From IMG/VR virus record IMGVR_UViG_3300039190_000120, positions 1 through 64,000 of that record: DNA of 64,000 nucleotides. The stretch is one strand, 5' to 3'. Positions 6,464 to 15,210 of this stretch are shown one piece after another. Numbering within the stretch: position 1 is the first letter of the stretch; each line of letters begins with the position of its first letter. The DNA comes from a virus. The translations under genes and the position numbers were made by a program. The notes beneath the pieces are model-generated. The model was not told the DNA's origin and ran no database searches. It worked only from the letters and a program-made list of their open reading frames with translations.

Positions 6464-7722
6464 AAGCTGTAACGAACGTACATATCGACTATCTGTTGGA
6501 TCAGCTTCTGGAAGATCCCGAAGCCGTCCTCTCCCTCATTGACGAGGACGAGGACCTGAAGCGTCGGGAAAATACCGATGGTCTTGTGATTGCGAATGCG
6601 AGCAAGACTCTCTGGACACCGGAGTATGAGCACCAACTGTACGCCAAAGGCATTGTCTACAGGCGAGATCCGTACGAGCTGGTATCTCTCCCCTTGCTCA
6701 AGGTCTACAACTACGGTGAGAAGGAAGTCGTCAACGACCTCACGGACGAGATGGCTGAGCAGTCAGACCTTCGCTTGACGCTACCTGTCAAAGAGGATGG
6801 TTACATGGCTCAGTTGTTCGAGTGGGACGGCTCCGTGTATACCACGACCCGTTCTATCCTCGAAGGGGTCGAGATGGATACCAGCGGCTTCGACTTCGAC
6901 TACGTGGGCAATATCCGCAAGGTCGCAGAGGACAAGTATCCGGCTCTCCTAGATCCTGAGGTGATGCGTGATAAGACCGTCGTGTGCGAGGCGATCCACC
7001 CGGAGACCCGGATTGTCACTGACTATGGAGATCGGGAGGCCCTCGTGGTGCTCTCTGTTTTCGATAGGGAAACGCACACGTACTGGTCCAACAACCGAGT
7101 CCGGGCATGGTGCCTAGAGCATGACCTGAAAGGGGTGGACTACCTTGCTTCGGAGGTGACTCTGGAGGAGGCGTGCGCCATGATTTCCGAACTGGAGGCA
7201 GAGCATATCCCGGAAGGTGGTATGCTCTGCTTTGAGCGAGAGGGACGGATTACCCACAGGGTCAAGTTGAAGTCGGCTGAGTGGAGTCGCTATTTCTCTG
7301 CCAAGTACAACTGTACCCTCAAGAGTCTGGCTGAGTTGATCTTCATGGAGCCGGAGTATGAGGAGTGGGAAAACGTGGAGCAGCTCCTGATTGACGAGGA
7401 CATACCAGAAGAAGTTCTGGAGCATTACGAGGAGCACCACAAAACATATCTGGAGTGGCTCGACGCCTGCCGCCTCGAAGCCGCTGAAATGCAGGAAGAG
7501 CTGGATACGGTCCTCGAAAAGGTAGGACCGTTGGACGGGGACAACGGCGCGAAGGATCTAGTCCTCCACATCAAAGAGCATTACTCCAAACGAGAGTTCC
7601 ACCTCCTGATGGGAGCGTACCGCAAAGGGGACGGTGTGCTCTTCACGATTATGTGGCAGAACGAGCTGTTCAACGGTAGCAAATTGTTGGTCCAAGAGGC
7701 TCGACTGGCCGCATCTCAGTAA
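6460..7722 (+). CDS. RNA ligase, T4 Rnl1 type
   Basis: 420 residues; ATP-dependent sealing of 5'-phosphate and 3'-OH RNA ends. The nucleotidyltransferase motifs are visible: motif I PVKEDGYM with the AMP-accepting K111, motif IIIa VCEAIHPETRIV (E177), motif IV PEGGML (E252) and motif V HRVKLKS (K269/K271). The length and the helical C-terminal domain fit T4 Rnl1 and not the shorter Rnl2. It overlaps the upstream membrane gene by 4 bases, giving one coupled unit from 5225. Confidence 0.85.
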   Translation: MKAVTNVHIDYLLDQLLEDPEAVLSLIDEDEDLKRRENTDGLVIANASKTLWTPEYEHQLYAKGIVYRRDPYELVSLPLLKVYNYGEKEVVNDLTDEMAEQSDLRLTLPVKEDGYMAQLFEWDGSVYTTTRSILEGVEMDTSGFDFDYVGNIRKVAEDKYPALLDPEVMRDKTVVCEAIHPETRIVTDYGDREALVVLSVFDRETHTYWSNNRVRAWCLEHDLKGVDYLASEVTLEEACAMISELEAEHIPEGGMLCFEREGRITHRVKLKSAEWSRYFSAKYNCTLKSLAELIFMEPEYEEWENVEQLLIDEDIPEEVLEHYEEHHKTYLEWLDACRLEAAEMQEELDTVLEKVGPLDGDNGAKDLVLHIKEHYSKREFHLLMGAYRKGDGVLFTIMWQNELFNGSKLLVQEARLAASQ

Positions 7723-7730
7723 TGCTTTTC

Positions 7731-7764
7731 TATGAGGGGTCTGGTGAAAGCTAGACCCCTCATA
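7731..7764 (+). promoter_or_regulatory. Perfect 12-bp hairpin directly before a ribosome site
   Basis: TATGAGGGGTCT (7731-7742) pairs perfectly with AGACCCCTCATA (7753-7764) across a 10-base loop. There is no T run on either strand, so it is not a standard terminator. It abuts the GGAG of the gene at 7776. It may protect a processed 5' end or partly terminate the ligase message. Confidence 0.6.
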
Positions 7765-7775
7765 GGAGTTAAAGA

Positions 7776-8363
7776 ATGTCAGATAGTAATGCGATTTTCC
7801 TTCCCAATCCCCACCTTCAAACGCTGTTCGAGGAACTCCAAGAAGAGTTCGCTTCACGGCTCGACAGCATCCTCAACAAGCCGGACCCTCAGGGCGTCTG
7901 TGTCGAAGCTGGACGGGACGTATTCGAGCAGGGCTTCCATACCCATACCCACAGGTTCCAGCAGCTCTTCCTGCTTCTCAGGGACGTGGACCTGATTGAT
8001 AATGCCATGATGGATACCAACATCGTCACAGGCATCGTGACACCTGACTACCAGCCGGGCATGATGATTCCCACGATCAGGCAAAAAGAGGATTACATGT
8101 ACGTGGGCTTTGAGACGGCTCCGGTAGATCTCGACTGCGGGAGAGCCAATGAGCCGATCACTGTGGCGACAGTCCCGCTCATGCCTGCGGACAAAACTCC
8201 ATACAACGGGAAGTCGGTACTCGCCACCACGGTAGATGAAGAAACCGAAGTGGTGCTGATCACGCATAGCAGAGCGGATAGTAAGCTCTTGCTCGTCTGG
8301 AGCGACACGGTTCAGGAAGAGATCCGGCGTATTAGTCCGGTACCCAAGAAGGAACTCAACTGA
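7776..8363 (+). CDS. Hypothetical protein
   Basis: 195 residues, ATG after AGGAG that directly follows a strong hairpin. The protein is acidic and soluble-looking, with a helical first third and a beta-rich remainder. No family recognised. It ends back to back with the convergent tail gene, with no spacer; ATCACG-A-CGTGAT spans the junction. Confidence 0.65.
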   Translation: MSDSNAIFLPNPHLQTLFEELQEEFASRLDSILNKPDPQGVCVEAGRDVFEQGFHTHTHRFQQLFLLLRDVDLIDNAMMDTNIVTGIVTPDYQPGMMIPTIRQKEDYMYVGFETAPVDLDCGRANEPITVATVPLMPADKTPYNGKSVLATTVDEETEVVLITHSRADSKLLLVWSDTVQEEIRRISPVPKKELN

Positions 8364-9650
8364 TCACGACGTGATGGTCACGGTAGCCTTAGCCTTTGCC
8401 TGTCTACCACGTCCATCCGTTGCCTTAACCCACACGACAACCTCCCCCGGACTGGCGGGTGCGGTGTAGGAGACAGAGGCACCGGTAGCGTCGTCATATA
8501 CGTTGTCGCCGTCAAAGTCCCAGACGTAGGTGACGTCCTTTCCGTTGGAGCTAGCAGATAGGGTGCTGGTTGTCCCTTGCACCATTGTGTAAGGGCCTCC
8601 TGCGTCCACGGTAAGGCGCTCCGGGGAATTGAATTGAGCAGACGCATCCTCGTCTACGACTTGAATCTCCTGCTTGCGCCCAAGGCGGTCGATCTCCACC
8701 TGATAGGAGATGTTGGTACCCTTGTGCTTCATTCGAGGGAAGAGGCGTACACTGGTAGAAGAGGGGTGCCCGACTACCGTATAGCGACCGCTACTTGGCC
8801 CGGTGGGGATCACAAGGGTTGCACCTTCCTGCACTGAGTAGAGAGGCTTGGTGGGGTCGTCATCCGACAGGATAGAGAGGTTGCTGTCCACATATCCGGT
8901 CGTACTCTCGAAGCCCGCCATACCCTCACAATAGAACCTTGCGTCGGCATAGTGGTAGTCTCGAAGGTGCATGGACACCTGATCATCCACGCTGTTCACG
9001 AGGTCGGCATCTTCATCGAAGATGAACCGGAGTCGGTAGAGCGTGTGGGCCGGTCGAATGATCTCCAGCAGGAGCCTCAGGTTTTTGTCGATCTTGAATA
9101 CGTCTTTGGGGAATTGGGCCTGCAGCTCAAAGTCTGCGAAGAAGCTGAACTGGTCGCTAATGTCGTAGGCGCTATTGGGCTTCTCTGCCTCTTTGTAGAC
9201 CTCCCGGATCACGAACTCTTCATCCGTAAACAGCTCGATGCCTTTGTGGATAGCTTCCGGGGTGGAGCCTTGGAAGTAAATGTCGATCACGGCAAGCAGG
9301 AACTTACGGAAGCTCTCGTCATCAAAGTCGAGATCCGGCAGTTGCTGGTTGACGAATACGAGGTAGCCCACTGTATCCCACAGGTACTCAGAGCGCACCT
9401 GCTCGAAGGACATATCGGTACCCACCTGCTCCAGAATGATGGAGATGCGAGCAAGCTCCGTTGCCATCGCCTTCATGTAGACCGTGTAGTTCGGCCCCAC
9501 GATCTCCGACTCGTAGTTGGAGGGTAGGAGGTTAATCAGGGAGTTGAGGATCGCCTGACTGCGAGACACGAGGAGCTGCTGGTATCCCTTCCCCTCTTCT
9601 ATTTCGGGGTAGGGGAACTGCCTTCCATTTTTGAAGCCATTATCGGCCAT
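8364..9650 (-). CDS. gpI-like tail/baseplate protein with C-terminal PKD domain
   Basis: 428 residues. The first half, including the FQGSTPEAIHKGIELF region (about 129-144), resembles phage P2 gpI-type tail proteins that sit at the baseplate rim. The last 85 residues form a PKD/Ig-like domain with the hallmark YVWDFDGDN and SYTAPASPGE motifs. PKD domains often bind sugars or other proteins, so this may be a fibre-attachment or surface-binding module. It follows the gpJ-like wedge gene with 3 bases between them. Confidence 0.65.
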   Translation of the reverse strand: MADNGFKNGRQFPYPEIEEGKGYQQLLVSRSQAILNSLINLLPSNYESEIVGPNYTVYMKAMATELARISIILEQVGTDMSFEQVRSEYLWDTVGYLVFVNQQLPDLDFDDESFRKFLLAVIDIYFQGSTPEAIHKGIELFTDEEFVIREVYKEAEKPNSAYDISDQFSFFADFELQAQFPKDVFKIDKNLRLLLEIIRPAHTLYRLRFIFDEDADLVNSVDDQVSMHLRDYHYADARFYCEGMAGFESTTGYVDSNLSILSDDDPTKPLYSVQEGATLVIPTGPSSGRYTVVGHPSSTSVRLFPRMKHKGTNISYQVEIDRLGRKQEIQVVDEDASAQFNSPERLTVDAGGPYTMVQGTTSTLSASSNGKDVTYVWDFDGDNVYDDATGASVSYTAPASPGEVVVWVKATDGRGRQAKAKATVTITS

Positions 9651-9653
9651 AGC

Positions 9654-12600
9654 TTAGCTTCCTCTGGTCTGATAGGTGATCGTGAGGGAACCTAGCTCCA
9701 AATGAGCCACGTCCGTAACCATCAGGGACTTCGACCCTCGATCGCCCACTACCTCATAGGTAGCATCGTACTCGTGGAACTCCGGTGTGTCTGTCTCGTC
9801 CAGACTAACAAAGACACGGTTGGCCGTCAGTTCTAGTCGGCGCTCTTTCCGCTCTTCCGCTGTATCGTATCCCTGAGCAGTGAGAGTAGTATCGTCGGAG
9901 TAGCCAGAGATCACAAGCCCATTCCTACCGACTACCAATGCCCTATCAGACCCGGTAAGAAGGTCGTTATAGGAGGACACGATTTCGATAGGCTGCGTGT
10001 TTTTGAAGATCCCCTTATGAAGCGTAGGCCGGGAAGCTCCGTCATAGGTAGGGTAATTCAGGCCATCCTTGAATACGTAGACCTTGGTTCCACTCTGGGA
10101 TTCGAGGAAGGTGGCGTCATTGTTGATCTGCTCTCGCACAATGAGGGAGCCGTCCTGCAATGCCATCTTAGAGAAAGGCATCACGACGTAGACGACGCCC
10201 TTGGTGTTTTCAATCGCCTGCACAATGTCAGACTGGTATACGGGCTCGCCAATCTCTTTGCTGTTGAGCAACTGACTCAGGCGAGTCCTGATATTGGCGT
10301 CCACCTGTGCTTTGGAGGCTCCGGGTTTGAGTACGATCGTCATCTCTAGGTCCACCTCATTGGAGATGGCCTGCTTAACCAGTACATCTGCCGTGGCGTG
10401 GCTCTGCTTGTTGATCTCCTTCTGCACACGTCTCAGCAAATTGTTGATCGTGTATTCTACCTCGAAGTTCTCGTCATGCTGGTAGTCAACGCTGACCTCT
10501 TCACCATTGACGATAGAACCAGAAGGAACACGTACGATCCTGAGAGGGGTTACTTCATCCCCCTCCTCGATAAGGTAGTCCGGGTTGTTGCTATTGGGAC
10601 CGTTGTATTCAGTGTTTCGATCCAGCGAAAACACCCGTACACTAATTGGGTTGACCCCTAGATTAGAGAGAGCCTCCGGCGTCTCACCAACCAGCACATG
10701 CCTCTCGTCATTGATCACGAAAGTGTCCCCTGTCGGAACGCCCCCGGACTGACGAATCTCCAGATAATCCGTCGCCTTCGTCGAGTATCCCATGAGCAGG
10801 GGATCTTCTTTACGGTAGAGCTGGTAGTTATCCTCCGGCGTAAGGGTGGTCCCTGTATTCACAGAGCGGACAGATTCCACGTCGAAGACCGGCTGGCGAC
10901 TAAATACGTACTTGGACGTAGACTGAAAGCGATAGTCCCCGGCCACAATGTCATTGGTGTGGACCGCTGGTTGGTTGAGGGACGAGTCTAGCTTGATTCG
11001 GTTGTAGTCGAGAATGATATAGTTGGTGAGATCAAATTCATCACCGGTCGAAACATTTCGGAAGCCGAAGCCCTGCGCTTGTTGCTGAGAGGTTACGCCC
11101 AGCATCTCTGAGATAGGGTTGTCCGGGCTCAGTCGTGGGTCGTCAGCCACGAAGATTAGGTCGGAGCTGTTGGAGTCCAAGAAGAACTGAATGTCACGGG
11201 CTACCCGGAACCGGAGAGCAAATGTATCGGACACTTGCTGCTCTTCCGTACCCTGTACCCAGACGTCTACCTTACCTCCGATGTGTTTGTCTCTGAGGTC
11301 GTCATAGTCTCGCATCATGAACTCGTCATCGGCCTTCACGACACGAGCACGGAAGACGCCCTCCTGTCTGAGAGTCGTGGCGAGATAACCTGCGGGGGTG
11401 CCTGCGTCCACTGCGGAAAAGGCAAGCATAGCCCTCTCTGCAAGACGGGCATTACTCTCCCGCTCCCGACCAAAGCGTGTGGCCTCTAGGTTGATCACCT
11501 GCATGGAGGTCGTACCACCAATGACACGTTTGATTTCATTGGCATCCACGTTAGCATCCGATCCCGGATCAGTGGCCCGGATATTAGCTTCGATCTCCCA
11601 GCGCTTCTCCTGTACGTTGTAGTAAGATTCGCTGGAAGCAAGCGGGAGTACAACACGTGAGGTGGTCGTGAAAGTGACGGAGCCGCCAGAGTCCGCTTCT
11701 GTGGAGACAAGGGTTCCTTCCTCCACCACGAGATCTGTGGTAGGCTCATTGGTGGTGTAGAATACCACTTGTCCCACGGCATACTCAGCTCCACCCCTTG
11801 TCTTGTTGTTGTTCTGGGCAAGCTGATCAAAGCTGTTGTCGATCAGAGCTTGTACGTCAGAGTCTGCTTCAAAGCCTAGTGCCGACTTGAGTGCCTGCTT
11901 GTAGGGGTTCGAGGATACCGGATCGGATTCACCATCCCCATCCATATCGTCAATCTGGAGCAACTGAGCAAAGCTCTGGGAGCGCCTAATGAAGCCCATC
12001 AAGAAATTGAGTCGCTCTACCTCTGAGGCAAAGGGCTCGACGAAAATGTCACGCACTGCGGAGCCGGGGATGCCGGAGATGCGGTTGTTGCTTCGGATCG
12101 TGGACGATAGGTAGTCACGGACCACATCATCCTGTGTCTTGGAAGGCATCTCTGCCAACTGTGTGGTGATCGTCAAGGGGAGGCCTACCAACTCTGACGA
12201 ATAAACACTCTCAATCTGCTGGTTCGTGTTGGGATCGTAGGCCACCGCTGTGATCACATAGTGCATAGGCTCGTCATCAGGGACGTCAGCGAACATCTCA
12301 CTGTTGATAATCCCGTCAGACTCTGTTCCCCTGCGGTCGTGAACAAAGGAGTGGTATTCAGTCGTACGAATATCCTCCAAGGTCGTAGATACCTTCATCT
12401 CGCCGGTAGCCACGAAGGCCGTTTCGAGCACAGAGTCTGAGACGGTCTGGATCGGGTTGTCATTGAAGTCCTCCTCCACGAGAAGCACCCGGAGCTGTCC
12501 ACCCGCCGTCGTATAAAAGGCCGTATCCGTAACGACTTCTTCGGCGGCTTCTTCCTGAAAGGATACGGTCGAAATCAAGTCTTTGTTGACCCGGACGTAC

Positions 12601-13082
12601 CCTTGCTTACCACCACCCGTGTCAATAGCAGCGTACACGTGATAGCCTGCAATGCTCGATTCGTCATTGGCGGCCCATACCAGCTCTACAGCATCTCTCC
12701 TGCGGCGCACCCTTAGACCCGTTGGGGCCGACACTAGAAGGTCGAGGTCGTCCTCCCGCACTACTTCAAGGGTAGCTGTGGCTGTAGGACTGACGCCTCC
12801 AGTTACGTCGATCACACGGATTTCTATAGTGTTCTCCCCGTAATCCAGACGCAAACCCTCAGGGTACACGTTGGGGTTGGGCACCGTAAAGCCCTGCTGG
12901 TCAAAGAGGACAAGGTTAGGGTCTGAGCGGAAAGGCTCGTCATTGACCTTAACCTGTACGTCCACCACATTCGAGGAGAGGTCCCCTGTCAAGGTTTGCT
13001 CCCTTACCGACGTTACCAACTGGAGATTGGTGGTGGTACCGGTCCCGTCAGGGGTGTTAAATTTTGGGGGTGTGATAGCCAT
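9654..13082 (-). CDS. Baseplate wedge protein, gpJ/T4 gp6-like, with FN3 domain
   Basis: 1142 residues. An N-terminal Ig-like region is followed by a fibronectin type III-like domain (about 115-215; APTGLRVRRRRDAVELVWAA). From about residue 312 the sequence fits the baseplate J family (GIPGSAVRDIFVEPFASE and the later repeated beta region with DANEIKRVIGG). gpJ/gp6 proteins form the ring that joins the baseplate wedges. The long C-terminal beta region is not assigned. Confidence 0.7.
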   Translation of the reverse strand: MAITPPKFNTPDGTGTTTNLQLVTSVREQTLTGDLSSNVVDVQVKVNDEPFRSDPNLVLFDQQGFTVPNPNVYPEGLRLDYGENTIEIRVIDVTGGVSPTATATLEVVREDDLDLLVSAPTGLRVRRRRDAVELVWAANDESSIAGYHVYAAIDTGGGKQGYVRVNKDLISTVSFQEEAAEEVVTDTAFYTTAGGQLRVLLVEEDFNDNPIQTVSDSVLETAFVATGEMKVSTTLEDIRTTEYHSFVHDRRGTESDGIINSEMFADVPDDEPMHYVITAVAYDPNTNQQIESVYSSELVGLPLTITTQLAEMPSKTQDDVVRDYLSSTIRSNNRISGIPGSAVRDIFVEPFASEVERLNFLMGFIRRSQSFAQLLQIDDMDGDGESDPVSSNPYKQALKSALGFEADSDVQALIDNSFDQLAQNNNKTRGGAEYAVGQVVFYTTNEPTTDLVVEEGTLVSTEADSGGSVTFTTTSRVVLPLASSESYYNVQEKRWEIEANIRATDPGSDANVDANEIKRVIGGTTSMQVINLEATRFGRERESNARLAERAMLAFSAVDAGTPAGYLATTLRQEGVFRARVVKADDEFMMRDYDDLRDKHIGGKVDVWVQGTEEQQVSDTFALRFRVARDIQFFLDSNSSDLIFVADDPRLSPDNPISEMLGVTSQQQAQGFGFRNVSTGDEFDLTNYIILDYNRIKLDSSLNQPAVHTNDIVAGDYRFQSTSKYVFSRQPVFDVESVRSVNTGTTLTPEDNYQLYRKEDPLLMGYSTKATDYLEIRQSGGVPTGDTFVINDERHVLVGETPEALSNLGVNPISVRVFSLDRNTEYNGPNSNNPDYLIEEGDEVTPLRIVRVPSGSIVNGEEVSVDYQHDENFEVEYTINNLLRRVQKEINKQSHATADVLVKQAISNEVDLEMTIVLKPGASKAQVDANIRTRLSQLLNSKEIGEPVYQSDIVQAIENTKGVVYVVMPFSKMALQDGSLIVREQINNDATFLESQSGTKVYVFKDGLNYPTYDGASRPTLHKGIFKNTQPIEIVSSYNDLLTGSDRALVVGRNGLVISGYSDDTTLTAQGYDTAEERKERRLELTANRVFVSLDETDTPEFHEYDATYEVVGDRGSKSLMVTDVAHLELGSLTITYQTRGS

Positions 13083-13092
13083 TTCGACTCAC

Positions 13093-14172
13093 TCAACGAA
13101 GTTGGAAATCTTGACTGTAATCTGCATTGGTCACTAGCAGTGTGTCCTCAAGTGACTCGACCTTTCCGGCCCGGCTCTGGAGGTCAATCTGGACGTAAAA
13201 GACAGTGGGGTCATTAGCATCCTGAGATACGTCAAGGGACACAACCCTCTGGAGCATCTCACTGTCTACCACTGGCTGATACATCGACTGCTCTTCCTTG
13301 ATCTGCTGGTACTTGCTCAGGGCGTTGGAGATTTCAGACACCAACTGTACCTCAACCTGCTGGCCGCCACCTACGATCTTGGAGCCGATCATATCCATGA
13401 TGTTCGTACCGTACCACCGGTGGAACACATGCGACCCTTGGATAGTGAAAATGATCTTATCCACTTCCTGCAAGAGCAGCGTCTGCCCTTCGGCCCAGAT
13501 AGGCTCACCCTTTCGGTCGTGCCTCAGGTCATTCTCTATACCCAGACCCAAGCAGCGGCGACACTCAGACCGCCTCGTATAGTAGCTCACCTCGAAAATA
13601 TCGTCATTGGCCCGGAGCGCCTCGTCAAAGACGATCTTCCGGGCATGGGGGTCTACGTCTTTCGGGTCCCGGACAAGGTTCCAAGCAGGGACAATGGTGC
13701 GTCCACGATAGGATCTAAGCGGAGAGAGTCCCAGCGTACCGTGAGCACTCCCATCCTCCATCTTGAGTGTCGTCTCAGGCCCGGCGTTGTGGAGTTGCAG
13801 AGTGATCCTACCCCGACTCACTTGAGCTTCCAGTCCATTTGCGGACTCATTTATCGCTTCTACGAGGGTTCCGGCCTTGACTTGTCTTCCTTCAGGTAGT
13901 ACAATGGTCTGTACCGACCCCCCACTCACAGAAAAAGACAGTTCATCATTGTCGCCCGACTCAATCTCATAGGGCTCTGCTACCAATGAGGTGATCTCTA
14001 CCTTGGAGTACAGACCTTGGGGAGGAACCACCCTCCGATTCCAGAGTATCTTGATCTCTTTGCTGGAGGGGTTCCGAAGGGGGAGAAGAGTACGGCGATC
14101 GTTTTCTAGGGATAGCCATTCCTCCACCACGTGGTGCGGACACCTGTGTTTTAAGAGCAGATCCTTTGACAT
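13093..14172 (-). CDS. Baseplate-associated structural protein
   Basis: 359 residues between the gpJ-like gene and another structural gene, 10 bases from the former. It has two cysteine clusters, KHRCPHH near the N-terminus and SECRRCLGLG near residue 205, that could bind metal. The segment following the second cluster is typical of a conserved family in large myoviruses whose exact baseplate position I cannot name. Probably a wedge component. Confidence 0.55.
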   Translation of the reverse strand: MSKDLLLKHRCPHHVVEEWLSLENDRRTLLPLRNPSSKEIKILWNRRVVPPQGLYSKVEITSLVAEPYEIESGDNDELSFSVSGGSVQTIVLPEGRQVKAGTLVEAINESANGLEAQVSRGRITLQLHNAGPETTLKMEDGSAHGTLGLSPLRSYRGRTIVPAWNLVRDPKDVDPHARKIVFDEALRANDDIFEVSYYTRRSECRRCLGLGIENDLRHDRKGEPIWAEGQTLLLQEVDKIIFTIQGSHVFHRWYGTNIMDMIGSKIVGGGQQVEVQLVSEISNALSKYQQIKEEQSMYQPVVDSEMLQRVVSLDVSQDANDPTVFYVQIDLQSRAGKVESLEDTLLVTNADYSQDFQLR

Positions 14173-14173
14173 A

Positions 14174-14791
14174 TCACTCGTCCGTCACGGAAGGAAAATC
14201 CTCACTACTGACGTAGAAGGCTACCTCTTGCTTCAGATCATCGAGCGTCTCCGCTCCTGACTTCCTCTTGACAAGAAGCACGATCTCTTCTATATGCTGG
14301 TCTGTGAGGTCCACAGTCCGTTTGATGCGGAACTCAAGGTCCTCAACACGCCTCTTAATATTGGGGATCATCCAGTCCTTAACCTTGGACACGGTATTGC
14401 TAGGAGCCGTGTCGTCAAAGCTCTGATTTCCCTTCTGGTACTCTCCTTCTGATGGTACGCCGCCCGCAAAGGGCTCTGACTGTTTTAGGGAGAACTTCCC
14501 TTTCGTCATATAGATCCAATCGCCACGGCTGCGAATCTGCAAGTCCGTGAGGTTCCCCCCGTAATACTCGAAGGCACGTGCATACTTAGCCAACACGCTG
14601 TTTCGTGGCCTCACTACATAAGAGACTCGGTGGCCTTCTTCATCGAACTCGTATTCGATCCATCCAAGGCGATCAATCTCTGACTTGAGGTAGGATATGC
14701 GGGGGTCCACGTACTGCAACTGAGCTTCTGCGTACGTAATGAGGCGGTCGAATTCCGACCTCTTGAATGTGCCCAGAAAATCAAATGCCAT
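14174..14791 (-). CDS. Virion structural protein (baseplate region)
   Basis: 205 residues, one base from the next structural gene. It starts MAFDFLGTFKRSEFDRL with a long helical N-terminus; the middle is Gly/Ser rich, and the C-terminal half has a coiled-coil-like segment (about 150-180). Position inside the baseplate block suggests a structural role; no family function is known to me. Confidence 0.5.
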   Translation of the reverse strand: MAFDFLGTFKRSEFDRLITYAEAQLQYVDPRISYLKSEIDRLGWIEYEFDEEGHRVSYVVRPRNSVLAKYARAFEYYGGNLTDLQIRSRGDWIYMTKGKFSLKQSEPFAGGVPSEGEYQKGNQSFDDTAPSNTVSKVKDWMIPNIKRRVEDLEFRIKRTVDLTDQHIEEIVLLVKRKSGAETLDDLKQEVAFYVSSEDFPSVTDE

Positions 14792-14841
14792 CTGCTTGAA
14801 CCTACACTTTCGCTACCTAATGAAACTCTACTCATAAGGCA

Positions 14842-14856
14842 CTACAAGTAGATTAG
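14842..14856 (-). promoter_or_regulatory. Late promoter-like motif (variant)
   Basis: On the minus strand CTAATCTACTTGTAG lies about 55-65 bases before the ATG at 14791. It resembles the ATAATCC-TTTGATA motif found before other structural genes, with two or three changes. Confidence 0.3.
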
Positions 14857-15206
14857 AGCACCCGATCCAAAACGACGCGGGCTCTGCGGCTAGGCTCTTT
14901 GGTTAGAAATCCGGCCCTCCGTCCCTGCTCGTAAGGGGGCTCGATCCCACGGCTTTCATATTGGATAGCAGTGGGGTCGAGTATCTGACCCCCATCGGAT
15001 TCCAACCACCAATGGACGACACCTTCTGCGTCTCTCGCTCTTGCCGGTGTGTATTCTGAGTCCCCACCACCGATCACATGGTACAGGGCCTCAGATGCCA
15101 CATAGCAGTGTCCATAGAGAGGTATGTCAGAGCCTCGATACTCGGGTTTGAGTAGGTCGGGGCTCAGTGCCGTCTGGATCTTCTCGATAAGGGTAGGTAC
15201 ATTCAT
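14853..15206 (-). CDS. Possible papain/transglutaminase-fold protein
   Basis: 117 residues. GHCYVASEA places C34 at the start of a helix, VVHWWL gives H65 on a strand and QILDPTA gives D77, an order and spacing like a Cys-His-Asp triad. It is small for a full protease and may be a deamidase or an inactive fold. It sits between two virion genes, so a maturation or wall-active role is conceivable. A late-like motif overlaps its 3' end. Confidence 0.5.
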   Translation of the reverse strand: MNVPTLIEKIQTALSPDLLKPEYRGSDIPLYGHCYVASEALYHVIGGGDSEYTPARARDAEGVVHWWLESDGGQILDPTAIQYESRGIEPPYEQGRRAGFLTKEPSRRARVVLDRVL

Positions 15207-15210
15207 GTGA

